A stretch of 64,000 nt of DNA, taken from assembly GCA_963800865.1 (NCBI GenBank), contig CAWDCL010000003.1:1-64000 (forward strand), written 5' to 3'. Source of the stretch: JALOKP01 sp963800865 (GTDB taxonomy: Bacteria > Acidobacteriota > Polarisedimenticolia > J045). A program made the translations under genes and the position numbers. Below the pieces are notes generated by a model, which searched no databases, was not told the origin of the DNA, and was given only the letters and a program-made list of their open reading frames with translations. Shown here one piece after another: positions 6,067-14,027 of this stretch; the stretch's first letter is position 1; each line of letters opens with the position of its first letter.

Positions 6067-7605
6067 ATGCAGTCGATCAACCGGCTCTCCACATGCGCAG
6101 CGCTGCTCGTGACGGTTCTGTTTGCGTCAGATCGTGCCTTCGGGCAGGCGCCTGCGGGAGCGCCGGCGGATCCTCAGTACAAATTCTCGACACCCATTGC
6201 CCCGGGCGTCGCCGTGCCGGACAAGATCGAGACCTCGATCGGCACGCTGAATCTGAGATCCGGCTATCCCGAGGCAGAGACCGTCAAGAAGATCTACGAC
6301 AATCTCGATCGTTCTCGCGCCCTGCAGGCGTACCTCATGGCGATCCCCGTCGTGAACCAGGCCGGCATGCGCGACTCGATCCGCAGATTCGGACCGGACA
6401 ACCAGACCGATGTCGTCTGGGAAGACCTCGTCGATGCCCGGACGGTGGAGCTCACGGCGAACGACAACACCATCTACAACTTCATCTGGCTCGACACCAA
6501 GAAGGGCCCGCTGGTCGTGGAGATTCCGCCCGAGGTGCTGGGCGGCGTGAACGACTTCTGGTATCGCTGGGTCGCTGATGTGGGGATCACCGGCGAAGAT
6601 CGGGGCAAAGGCGGCAAGTACCTCTTTCTTCCCCCCGGGTACAAGGGCGAGATCCCGGCGGGTTATGTGGTCGTGCGGCCGAGCACATTCGGCAACTGGC
6701 TCTTCTTTCGCGCCTTCCTCGTCGATGGCTCCACCAAGCCAGGCGTCGAGCTGGTCAAGAAGAACCTGAAGATCTACCAGCTCTCGGAGGCGGGCAATCC
6801 GCCTGCGATGAAGTTCGCCAATGCCTCCGGTGTTCCGTCGAATTTCGTTGCGCCCGGCGACTACGCGTTCTGGGAACTCCTGAACAAGGTCATCCAGGAA
6901 GAACCCTCGGAAGGAAGCGACCCGACGACGCTGGGCCTGTTCGCCTCGATCGGGATCGTCAAGGGCCAGCCCTTCGCCCCCGACGAGCGGATGAAAGCGA
7001 TCCTCACCGACGCCGCGAATATCGGCGCGGTCACCGCCCGGACCATCGCCTTCAAGATCCGCTCACCGGAGGCCTACTTCTTCCCGAACAGCGCGTGGCG
7101 CCTGCCGTTCTTCGGCGGCTACAAGTTCGAGAGCGCGCCCGGCGTGACGAACATGGATGGCTACATCTTCTATTACTACTTTGCCACAGGCGTCACCCCG
7201 GCCATGGAGATGAAGATGGTCGGCAAGGGGTCGCAGTATCCCTGGTCGGTGCAGGACTCGAAGGGCAACCCGTTCGACGGCGGAAAGACCTACAGGATGC
7301 GCCTGCCACCCAACGTACCGGTGAAGGATTTCTGGTCCGTCATCGTGTACGACAACCAGACGCGCTCAATGGTCCAGACGGATCAGAAGGCCCCGAGCGT
7401 GAGCAGCCAGAACAAGGCACTGAAGACGAACGCAGACGGGTCAGTGGATGTCTATTTTGGTCCGCGCCCGCCGCAAGGGCTCGAGAACAACTGGGTCCAG
7501 ACGATTCCCGGCCGAGGGTGGTTCATGATCCTGCGACTCTACGCGCCGCTCGAACCGTGGTTCGACAAGGCCTGGCGGCCGGGAGAGATCGAGCTTCAGC
7601 CGTAA
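6067..7605 (+). CDS. Secreted DUF1254/DUF1214 protein
   Basis: 512 aa with a signal peptide (residues 1-27, cleavage after AFGQA). DUF1254 covers about residues 75-190 (IYDNLDRSRALQAYL, DTKKGPLVVEIPPE) and DUF1214 about 395-490 (YRMRLPPNVPVKDFWSVIVYD, YFGPRPPQGLENNWVQT), followed by the usual WFMILRLYAPLEPWFD ending. A good GGAG site precedes the ATG. These periplasmic proteins are widespread and have no firm biochemical role. Monocistronic; the next gene converges on it. Confidence 0.9.
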   Translation: MQSINRLSTCAALLVTVLFASDRAFGQAPAGAPADPQYKFSTPIAPGVAVPDKIETSIGTLNLRSGYPEAETVKKIYDNLDRSRALQAYLMAIPVVNQAGMRDSIRRFGPDNQTDVVWEDLVDARTVELTANDNTIYNFIWLDTKKGPLVVEIPPEVLGGVNDFWYRWVADVGITGEDRGKGGKYLFLPPGYKGEIPAGYVVVRPSTFGNWLFFRAFLVDGSTKPGVELVKKNLKIYQLSEAGNPPAMKFANASGVPSNFVAPGDYAFWELLNKVIQEEPSEGSDPTTLGLFASIGIVKGQPFAPDERMKAILTDAANIGAVTARTIAFKIRSPEAYFFPNSAWRLPFFGGYKFESAPGVTNMDGYIFYYYFATGVTPAMEMKMVGKGSQYPWSVQDSKGNPFDGGKTYRMRLPPNVPVKDFWSVIVYDNQTRSMVQTDQKAPSVSSQNKALKTNADGSVDVYFGPRPPQGLENNWVQTIPGRGWFMILRLYAPLEPWFDKAWRPGEIELQP

Positions 7606-7664
7606 CCCGCGAGCGGTCGTCGGCTGCAGATCTCTCCCGAACTGCGGACGGTCGGCGGCGACGG

Positions 7665-8843
7665 TCAGGACGGATAGAGCAGGAACGGAAGCCGCGTCCG
7701 GGCGAATTCGCCCTCGGCCGACGCCCACGTGGCGGCGATCGCGGACGGCGACGTACCGCTCTCTATCGCCTCGCGCCAGCCGGGGCCGCCCGCCAGGAGA
7801 TCGATCGCGGGCCGGTCGGCGACGAACTCGTAGGGCTCCTCCCGCCAGCGGAAGCGACCCGGAGCCTGGGCCCGCGCCGCAGACAGGAACGCGACCCCCG
7901 CCAGGACCGGGCGGAAGGCGAGGCGGTCGGTCACGTGAAGCTGGACCCCCTGGCACTCCGTGCCCGCGTGCTTCTGGAACGCGGGCACGAATCGCACCGG
8001 CCGGAAGATCACCCCGGGCAGATCCCACCCGGCGAGCTGCGCGGCCAGCGCGCGGGCGTCGAGCCACGGCGCCCCCGCCAGCTCGAACGGCCGCGTCGTG
8101 CCGCGTCCCTCGGAGAGGTTCGTCCCCTCGACGAGACACATCCCGGGGTAGACCGTCGCCGTCTCGAGCGTCGGCATGTTCGGCGAGGGAAGGACCCACG
8201 GCAGGCCGGTCTCGTCCCACCACTGCGAGCGCGACCAGCCCGCGCACGGCACGACCGTCAGGTCCACCGCGAGGCCGCGCTCCGCCGCCGCGAACCGGCA
8301 CAGCTCGCCGACCGTCATCCCGTGGCGATTCGGAACGGGCAACTCGCCGACGAACGAGCGGTACCCCGGCGCCACGAGGTTCCCCTCGACGATCGTCCCG
8401 CCGAGCGGATTCGGCCGGTCGCAGACCACGACGCGCAGCCCCACCCGCGCCGCGGCCTCGATCGCGCGCACGATCGTGGCGTAGAACGTGTAGTAGCGCG
8501 CGCCGACGTCGGCGAGGTCGGCCACCAGCACGTCGAGGCCGGCCAGCGCGGCCTCCGACGGCGTCAGCGACGCCTCGCTGTCGCCGTACAAGCTGATGAC
8601 GGGCAACCCGGTCAACGCGTCGCGCTGTTCGTCGACCGCGATCATGTCCTGGTGGCCGCCGCCGCTGCCGTGCTCGGGTGCGAGCAGTCGTACGACGCGG
8701 GCGCCCGCCGCCGCGAGCGCCTCGGCCGCGTGCGCGAGCCGGCGCGTCACCGACGCCGGGTGCGCGATCAGCCCGACCCGCGCGCCGCGCACCAGCCCCG
8801 CGTCGCGTCCGCACAGCACCTCGATCCCGGGGACGACGCTCAA
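7665..8843 (-). CDS. namZ: DUF1343 protein, NamZ-type exo-beta-N-acetylmuramidase
   Basis: 392 aa matching DUF1343 over its length: GARVGLIAHPASV, LLAPEHG, VISLYGD, LVADLADVGARYYTF, VVCDRPNPLGG, EGTNLSEGRGTTRPFE and PNMPTLETATVYPG. NamZ (Bacillus subtilis) releases terminal MurNAc from peptidoglycan fragments, and the family is GH171. The TTG start at 8843 fits the family N-terminus. It is the last gene of a minus-strand operon, 7 bp after the metallopeptidase gene. No signal peptide is seen, so the enzyme may act in the cytoplasm or leave by another route. MurU-like and AmgK-like genes at 27.8-29.9 kb could use its product. Confidence 0.85.
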   Translation of the reverse strand: MSVVPGIEVLCGRDAGLVRGARVGLIAHPASVTRRLAHAAEALAAAGARVVRLLAPEHGSGGGHQDMIAVDEQRDALTGLPVISLYGDSEASLTPSEAALAGLDVLVADLADVGARYYTFYATIVRAIEAAARVGLRVVVCDRPNPLGGTIVEGNLVAPGYRSFVGELPVPNRHGMTVGELCRFAAAERGLAVDLTVVPCAGWSRSQWWDETGLPWVLPSPNMPTLETATVYPGMCLVEGTNLSEGRGTTRPFELAGAPWLDARALAAQLAGWDLPGVIFRPVRFVPAFQKHAGTECQGVQLHVTDRLAFRPVLAGVAFLSAARAQAPGRFRWREEPYEFVADRPAIDLLAGGPGWREAIESGTSPSAIAATWASAEGEFARTRLPFLLYPS

Positions 8844-8850
8844 CGGCGGC

Positions 8851-10194
8851 TCACTTGAACTCGGGGAACTCGGGCTCCGGGCCGATGTCGATCACCGGCA
8901 CGGGGGGCAGAACCGGCTTGTCGACCCAGACCTCGGGATTCTGCGACGCGCCGGCCAGCATCCAGAGCGACACCTCGCGCCCGCGCCGGCCGATCGACCA
9001 GGCGCTCCGGCCGTCCAGCTCTTCCTTCTTCGCCTTGCGCAGCCAGGTGTCGGCCGCCACCACGAACTCGTCGGCGTCGAGGTCGGTGTCCCACGTCGTG
9101 AAGATCTCGATCCGATCGACGCCGTCGACGCCGCGCACCAGCCGCACCATGTCGCCGTCCCAGCCGTTGGCCGCGATGCTGGCGCGATCGGGCCCGACCT
9201 GCGGCTCCAGCCACTGGCGCAGGCCGAGTTCGCCCATCTGCATCAGCGTCACCACCGAGGCGCCATCGGGCAGCGGGGGCGGCTCGACGATGGTCGGCTC
9301 GTCGTCCTTGCGTTGCGGGTGCAGGAGCTGCTCGGTCGAGTCCGGCGGGTCGGCCCACAGCGCATTCACGGCCGTCCAGCCGCCCGCCTTCCACGCGTCG
9401 CCGACGCGCTCGAGGCCCAGCAGGTAGGGCTCGATCAGCTGCGCCTTCACGTACGGCGGTGCGTTCTCCAGCTCCGGGAAGGCGACCGTGGTCCGGATCA
9501 GCGCCCGCAGCGCTTCGCCGGTCGGCAGCCCCTCGGGCGTCAGCGTCAGTCCCTGCTGCTTGAAGAGCATGATCAGCATGCCGAGGGTCGCGTCCCCCTC
9601 GGCCAGCGCGCGGCGCGCCATCACCACGTCGTCCCAGCCGTCCTCCGCGGGCGCGAGGATCAGCCGTTTCAGATCGAAGTGCTGGTCGGCCAGCGCGTGC
9701 AGAAGTTCGTGCCCGTAGATTGAGGGCAGCATCAGCTGCGCCATTCCCTCGAACTCCGCGCCGGCGTCCGTGACGACGACCAGCCGCTGCGTGCGCGGGT
9801 CGTAGAACCCCGCGACCTGCTCCTCGAGCAGTGCCAGCAGCTTCGTTCGAAGCGGGTACTGGAAGGGGAGCAGGCCCAGCTCGGCGAGCAGGCGCTCCTC
9901 GTCGGGGCTTCCGCCCTCGGGGAGGTCCTCGTCGAGCTGCGCGGCCAGCAGCGGCAGGGCCGCCTCGCGCGGCGCGAAGACCTTCCGGACCGGCGCGAGG
10001 TACGCGAGCTCGCGCACGCTGGCGGCCATGGTCTCGAGGGCGTTCAGGTCGAGTGCCGGGGCTGGTGTCGCGTCATCCGGGGCGGCCGGCGGCGACGGCG
10101 GTGTCTCGTCCAGCGCGGCGGTGCCCAGCACCGTCGCTCCGAGCCCGAGCACGATCGCGGCCGCGGCGAGCCGCGCGACGAAGCGCGAGGTCAC
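8851..10194 (-). CDS. Exported putative HExxH metallopeptidase
   Basis: 447 aa with an N-terminal hydrophobic signal (FVARLAAAAIVLGLGATVLG). A zinc-protease motif HELLHALADQHF lies near residue 170, with conserved context AQLMLPSIYGHELLHA, as in gluzincin-like DUF families. The C-terminal third is predicted mixed, with no known domain. The GTG start at 10194 overlaps the stop of the CvpA gene as GTGA, with GGAAAG upstream, so translation is coupled. Longer frames reaching 10689 are shadows of the CvpA gene. Substrate unknown; co-transcription with an envelope muramidase suggests a cell-wall or envelope role. Confidence 0.75.
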   Translation of the reverse strand: MTSRFVARLAAAAIVLGLGATVLGTAALDETPPSPPAAPDDATPAPALDLNALETMAASVRELAYLAPVRKVFAPREAALPLLAAQLDEDLPEGGSPDEERLLAELGLLPFQYPLRTKLLALLEEQVAGFYDPRTQRLVVVTDAGAEFEGMAQLMLPSIYGHELLHALADQHFDLKRLILAPAEDGWDDVVMARRALAEGDATLGMLIMLFKQQGLTLTPEGLPTGEALRALIRTTVAFPELENAPPYVKAQLIEPYLLGLERVGDAWKAGGWTAVNALWADPPDSTEQLLHPQRKDDEPTIVEPPPLPDGASVVTLMQMGELGLRQWLEPQVGPDRASIAANGWDGDMVRLVRGVDGVDRIEIFTTWDTDLDADEFVVAADTWLRKAKKEELDGRSAWSIGRRGREVSLWMLAGASQNPEVWVDKPVLPPVPVIDIGPEPEFPEFK

Positions 10195-10748
10195 GAGCGC
10201 TTTCCTTTCGCTGCCGGTGCGGGTGCCGGCGAGGCGGGAGGCGCCGCGGCGGCGCCGCGGAGCGCGTGGTAGTCGGCGGCCAGCGGCTGCGGCAGCACGA
10301 GGGCGGTCAGGTCGGCGACGCGCCAGAGGAACGGCGCGAGCGCCGAGCCGCGCGAGGCCGGGGCCAGCCCCGGCACGAAGACCGACAGCGTCACGAACAG
10401 CGCCGCGACCAGGAAGGCCGCGCCGAGCAGGCCCACCGCGCCGCCGGCGAGCCGGTCGAGCCAGCCCGCCTGCGCCGCGCTGACCAGCCGGTGCGCGAGC
10501 CAGGCGACCAGCGCCGTGGCGAGCATCCCCAGGAAGAAGACCAGCGCGAACGCGGCCGCCTGGGCGACCTGCGGCGAGGCGAATATCCCCCCGAACCAGC
10601 CCGGTCCCCGGCCCGAGAAGCGCAGCGCGAGCGTGACCGTGACGACCGCCCCCGCCACCCCGAGGGCCATCCGCACGAACCCCTTCCACAGCCCGTAGGC
10701 GAGGGCCATGACAAGGATTGCGGCGATGACGGCGTCGAGCGGGGTCAC
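10191..10748 (-). CDS. CvpA-family membrane protein
   Basis: 185 aa with four membrane helices. It begins TPLDAVIAAILVMALAYGLWKGF, the family signature of CvpA (colicin V production protein). A proline/alanine-rich cytoplasmic tail ends in Lys-Arg. GTG 10748 fits family alignments. GTG 10766, which overlaps the upstream stop as GTGA, would add six residues and is an alternative. Third from the end of a four-gene operon. CvpA proteins affect envelope homeostasis, with the mechanism unresolved. Confidence 0.8.
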   Translation of the reverse strand: MTPLDAVIAAILVMALAYGLWKGFVRMALGVAGAVVTVTLALRFSGRGPGWFGGIFASPQVAQAAAFALVFFLGMLATALVAWLAHRLVSAAQAGWLDRLAGGAVGLLGAAFLVAALFVTLSVFVPGLAPASRGSALAPFLWRVADLTALVLPQPLAADYHALRGAAAAPPASPAPAPAAKGKRS

Positions 10749-10762
10749 GGCCGGGGAGGATA

Positions 10763-12097
10763 TCACCCGGCCGCGGGGGGCACCGGCACCAGCTCGACCT
10801 CGGTCAGCCGCATCCCGTCCAGCCGCGAGGCGACGATCCGGTGGCCCTCGCCCCAGGCGACCGCATCGCCCGGCCGCGGGAGACGGCCCAGCTCGGCCTG
10901 GAGGTAGCCCGCCACCGTGTGCACCCCCTCGGGGAGCTCGGCCGGTCCCGGTGCCAGCTCCGCGACGCGGTCGAGCGTCACGACCGGGTCGAGCACCCAG
11001 CCGCCGCCGGCGCGGCGCCGCACCGGATCCTGCTCCCCCTCGTCGAACTCGTCGCGCAGTTCGCCGACCAGCTCCTCGAGCACGTCCTCGAGCGTGACGA
11101 TCCCGGTCACGCCGCCGTACTCGTCGGCGACGACGGCGAACTGCTCGTGCTGCGACTGGAAGCCCTTCAGCAGCTTCTCGAGCGAGAGCGTCTCGGGCAC
11201 GATGAGCGCCCGGCGCGCGAGCTTGCGCAGGTCGGGATCCTGCCGGTCGCTGGCCAGCGCGCGCATCAGGTCCTTCACGTGCAGCACGCCGATCAGCTGG
11301 TCGAAGTCCTCCCAGATCAGCGGGTAGCGGCTGTACTGCTCGCGCTCGACCAGCGCCAGCAGCTCGGGAACGGGTTGCGACAGGTCGAGCGCGACGACCC
11401 GGTTGCGCGGGACCATCACGTCGCGGGCGCGGCGCCGGCCGAAGCGCAGCGCGTTCTGCAGCAGCGCGGCCGGCACGCTGCCGAGCTGGCCGGAGTCGAC
11501 GCTGCGCGCGAGGATCGCGTGGATCTCCTCGAGGCTGTGCGCGGCCCCCTCGCCCTCGAACCGGATCCCGAGCGGCTTCAGGAAGAGCAGCGCCGCCTGG
11601 TTCAGCACCCAGACGAGCGGCCACGACAGCAGCCAGAAGCCGCGCAGCGGGTAGGCGATCGCGACCGCGACCCGCTCGGAGATCGCGATCGCGACGCTCT
11701 TCGGGACCAGCTCGCCCAGCACCACGTGCAGGAAGGTGATCAGGAAGAAGGCGCTCGCGAAGGACGCGGTCTTGGCGGCGGTGCCCAGCCAGGGCGCGGC
11801 CGGGTCGAAGAGCCGCTCGAACAGCGCCGCGAAGGCGGGTTCGCCGACCCAGCCGAGGCCCAGGCTGGCCAGCGTGATCCCGACCTGGCAGACCGAGAGG
11901 GTCTGGTCGAGGTGCTGGACGAGGAAGTGCGCCAGGGCCGCGCCGCCGTGACCCTGGCGGGCCAGCGCCTTCAGCCGGGCCGGCCGGACCCGCACCAGCG
12001 CGAACTCGGCCGCGACGAAGAACGCGTTGACCGCGACCAGCGCCAGCGCGATCGCGATGTAGACCCCGGTCCCGGCGAGCGATCCATTCCCGTGCAT
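10763..12097 (-). CDS. CNNM/CorC-type hemolysin-family transporter
   Basis: 444 aa. The N-terminal CNNM (DUF21) domain has about four membrane helices (residues 10-185, including AAEFALVRVRPARL and VLGELVPKSVAI). A CBS pair follows (about 205-335: DVMVPRNRVVALDL, GVLHVKDLM, GVTGIVTLEDVLEELVGEL). The C-terminal CorC_HlyC domain (about 350-440) contains GVHTVAGYLQAELGRLP. Family members act in Mg2+/Co2+ efflux or homeostasis. First gene of the 12.1-7.7 kb minus-strand operon. Its ATG is only 20 bp from the divergent gene at 12118, so the promoters must overlap. Confidence 0.9.
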   Translation of the reverse strand: MHGNGSLAGTGVYIAIALALVAVNAFFVAAEFALVRVRPARLKALARQGHGGAALAHFLVQHLDQTLSVCQVGITLASLGLGWVGEPAFAALFERLFDPAAPWLGTAAKTASFASAFFLITFLHVVLGELVPKSVAIAISERVAVAIAYPLRGFWLLSWPLVWVLNQAALLFLKPLGIRFEGEGAAHSLEEIHAILARSVDSGQLGSVPAALLQNALRFGRRRARDVMVPRNRVVALDLSQPVPELLALVEREQYSRYPLIWEDFDQLIGVLHVKDLMRALASDRQDPDLRKLARRALIVPETLSLEKLLKGFQSQHEQFAVVADEYGGVTGIVTLEDVLEELVGELRDEFDEGEQDPVRRRAGGGWVLDPVVTLDRVAELAPGPAELPEGVHTVAGYLQAELGRLPRPGDAVAWGEGHRIVASRLDGMRLTEVELVPVPPAAG

Positions 12098-12117
12098 GAC
12101 CGGATTATCATAGCCGC

Positions 12118-12744
12118 ATGGCAGACACGATCTTCTGGGACTGCGGCTCGCAGCTCGACCTGGCCGACATCGGCGGCCTGCTCTACGTGGACGGGGCCCA
12201 CACCATCCGGCCCAAGCTCGCCCGCCTCGCGCGGCACGCCCGCGAGCGGGGGATCCCCCGCCTGATCACCCGGATCGCCCACCGCGAAGGGGATCCGGAC
12301 CTCGCGGTCGAGAAGCCGGACTTCAAGGCCACCTTCCCGGTCCACTGCATGGAGGGGACGCCGGGGGCCGGCCCGGTCCCGGAGACGGCCCCCGAGCGCG
12401 CCGTGGAGCTGGGGCGCGAGGACCAGGGGGAACGCAGCATCCGCGACGCCCTGCGCGCCTACCAGGGCGAGGTCGTGCTCGAGGTGGCGGGCTTCGACCC
12501 CTTTGCGCACCCCGCGATCGGAATCGTGCTGGAGGAGCTCAAGCCGCGGCGCGTCGTCGTCTACGGCGTTCCCGCCGACAAGATGGTCGCGTGCGTCGTC
12601 AACGGGCTGCTCGAACGCTCGATCGAGGTCACGGTGGTCGAAGACGCGATCAAGCCGTTCGGGCGCAAGGCGTGGGACGCGCTCCGCGAAGGCTGGGCCG
12701 ACAAGCCGGTCGCTTTCGCGACACAGCGGGAGGTCGCCGGGTAA
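12118..12744 (+). CDS. Isochorismatase/nicotinamidase-fold protein lacking the usual catalytic Cys
   Basis: 208 aa with the cysteine-hydrolase fold. WDCGSQLDLADIGG replaces the canonical DxQxDF-GG, and TFPVHCMEGTPGAGPVPE is the nicotinamidase-like middle motif. At the nucleophile elbow, VVVYGVPADKMVACVVNGL has Met where GVATDxCV has the catalytic Cys. A Cys is present two residues later. It may be inactive or use an alternative residue. Starts with ATG 12118, divergent from the CNNM operon. Substrate unknown. Confidence 0.75.
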   Translation: MADTIFWDCGSQLDLADIGGLLYVDGAHTIRPKLARLARHARERGIPRLITRIAHREGDPDLAVEKPDFKATFPVHCMEGTPGAGPVPETAPERAVELGREDQGERSIRDALRAYQGEVVLEVAGFDPFAHPAIGIVLEELKPRRVVVYGVPADKMVACVVNGLLERSIEVTVVEDAIKPFGRKAWDALREGWADKPVAFATQREVAG

Positions 12745-12749
12745 GGTCG

Positions 12750-13703
12750 CTACAGCCGCGAGATGGCGATCGCGAAGCCGGCGACCGGAAGCGCCACCGC
12801 GGCCAGCGCCGCCAGCGTCCAGAGCCGGTCGAACCAGTCGGAACGGTGAACGCGGCCGGTGATCACCAGCCCGAGCAGGATCCCCGCGACGAAGCCGCCG
12901 GCGTGCGCGGCGTGGTCGATCCCCGGGATCAGGAACATGATCACGCCCCAGACCGCGGAGCGGGTCAGGTCGTCCCGCACGGCGCGCATCCCGCGCCCGG
13001 CGCGCAGGCTGTAGCCGATCCCGAACCCGATCAGGCCGAAGATCGCGCCCGACGCGCCGATCGACAGCGAGCGCGGCGAGAGGAGCATCGACGCCGCGAA
13101 CGAGGCGATCCCGGTCAGGACGTAGACCACGAGAAAGCGCTTCGCGCCGACCAGGTACTCCACCAGCGGCCCGAGCGACGCCAGCGCCAGCATGTTCATC
13201 CCGATGTGCCAGACGCTGCCGTGCAGGAAGACCGGGTTGACCAGGCGCCACCACTCGCCGCCGAGGATCGCCGGGGTCCACTTCGCGCCGAGCGGGTAGA
13301 GCACCTCGCGCGCCGACTCGGTCCAGATGCTCCCCCCGCCCAGCGTCAGCCCGGCCGCGAGGTAGACGACCACGGTCGCCCCGAGCACGGCCGTCGGCGC
13401 GGATCCGATCCCCGGCAGCACCATCGACAGCGCCCGGCTCAACCCGCCCTTCGGGATCCCGGCCATCGAGGCCCCGCAGTCGGGGCAGGTGCGGTCGGCG
13501 GTCGGCACCAGCGCGCGGCACTCGCGGCACATCCGGTGGGTCGCCGCGACGGCGCGCCGGCGGTTCTCGATGTCCGATTCCGCGACGGCGAGCCGCCGGC
13601 GCATCCGGTCGCGGGTCCAGGCCGACCCCCCGCGCAGCAGGCCGATCGCGGCCAGCCCGTCGAGGACCAGGTCGAGCGTGTCGGAGAGGAACTTGCGGAT
13701 CAT
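12750..13703 (-). CDS. Rhomboid intramembrane protease with N-terminal zinc ribbon
   Basis: 317 aa. An N-terminal soluble segment contains a zinc-ribbon CRECRALV...CPDCGA (about residues 59-78). Six or so membrane helices follow. Rhomboid signatures: WRLVNPVFLHGSVWHIGMNM, catalytic Ser in SIGASGAIFG, and catalytic His in DHAAHAGGFVAGILLG. ATG 13703 is chosen because upstream in-frame sequence runs into unrelated shadow coding. Converges with the gene at 12118-12744, with 5 bp between the stops. Cleaves membrane-embedded substrates; its target is unknown. Confidence 0.9.
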   Translation of the reverse strand: MIRKFLSDTLDLVLDGLAAIGLLRGGSAWTRDRMRRRLAVAESDIENRRRAVAATHRMCRECRALVPTADRTCPDCGASMAGIPKGGLSRALSMVLPGIGSAPTAVLGATVVVYLAAGLTLGGGSIWTESAREVLYPLGAKWTPAILGGEWWRLVNPVFLHGSVWHIGMNMLALASLGPLVEYLVGAKRFLVVYVLTGIASFAASMLLSPRSLSIGASGAIFGLIGFGIGYSLRAGRGMRAVRDDLTRSAVWGVIMFLIPGIDHAAHAGGFVAGILLGLVITGRVHRSDWFDRLWTLAALAAVALPVAGFAIAISRL

Positions 13704-13732
13704 GGCGGAGGCCTTGGACCGGCGGGCGCGGG

Positions 13733-13888
13733 TCAGGGATTGGGGGGACCCTTCCGCTTCTCCCACACCGCGTTGAAGGCGGTCACCGCGGCGAGCACCA
13801 GCCCGATGACGATCACCCAGCCGGCGGGCGGCACGGCCGAGCCGGCGGGAATCCCCGCGAGAAACGCCATCAGGAGACCGGTTTCCAT
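13733..13888 (-). CDS. Small single-span membrane protein (51 aa)
   Basis: Short frame from ATG 13888 coding METGLLMAFLAGIP..., with a hydrophobic segment WVIVIGLVLAAVTAF and a positively charged tail WEKRKG, a positive-inside orientation. It lies 29 bp upstream of the rhomboid gene on the same strand. GGGGG upstream is a possible ribosome site. Composition looks coding rather than shadow-like, but no family is recognised. Confidence 0.45.
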   Translation of the reverse strand: METGLLMAFLAGIPAGSAVPPAGWVIVIGLVLAAVTAFNAVWEKRKGPPNP

Positions 13889-14027
13889 CGAGGACACCCC
13901 CAGGGTGGGCGGACGGCGGGCATTGTGCCACGGGCGGAGGTCCCGGCGCCGCCGCGGCGGCCGGCGCGGGGCCGGCCGGCCGGGGCCGGCTGCGACCGCC
14001 GGCGAACCGGCGTGCTACATTCCGCCC

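Noticed and set aside
12591..14027. In-frame open reading upstream of the FHA-GAF-SpoIIE gene giving a 1,012-residue protein
   Set aside because: Composition is shadow-like and overlaps real genes on both strands. The FHA fold begins right at ATG 14028.
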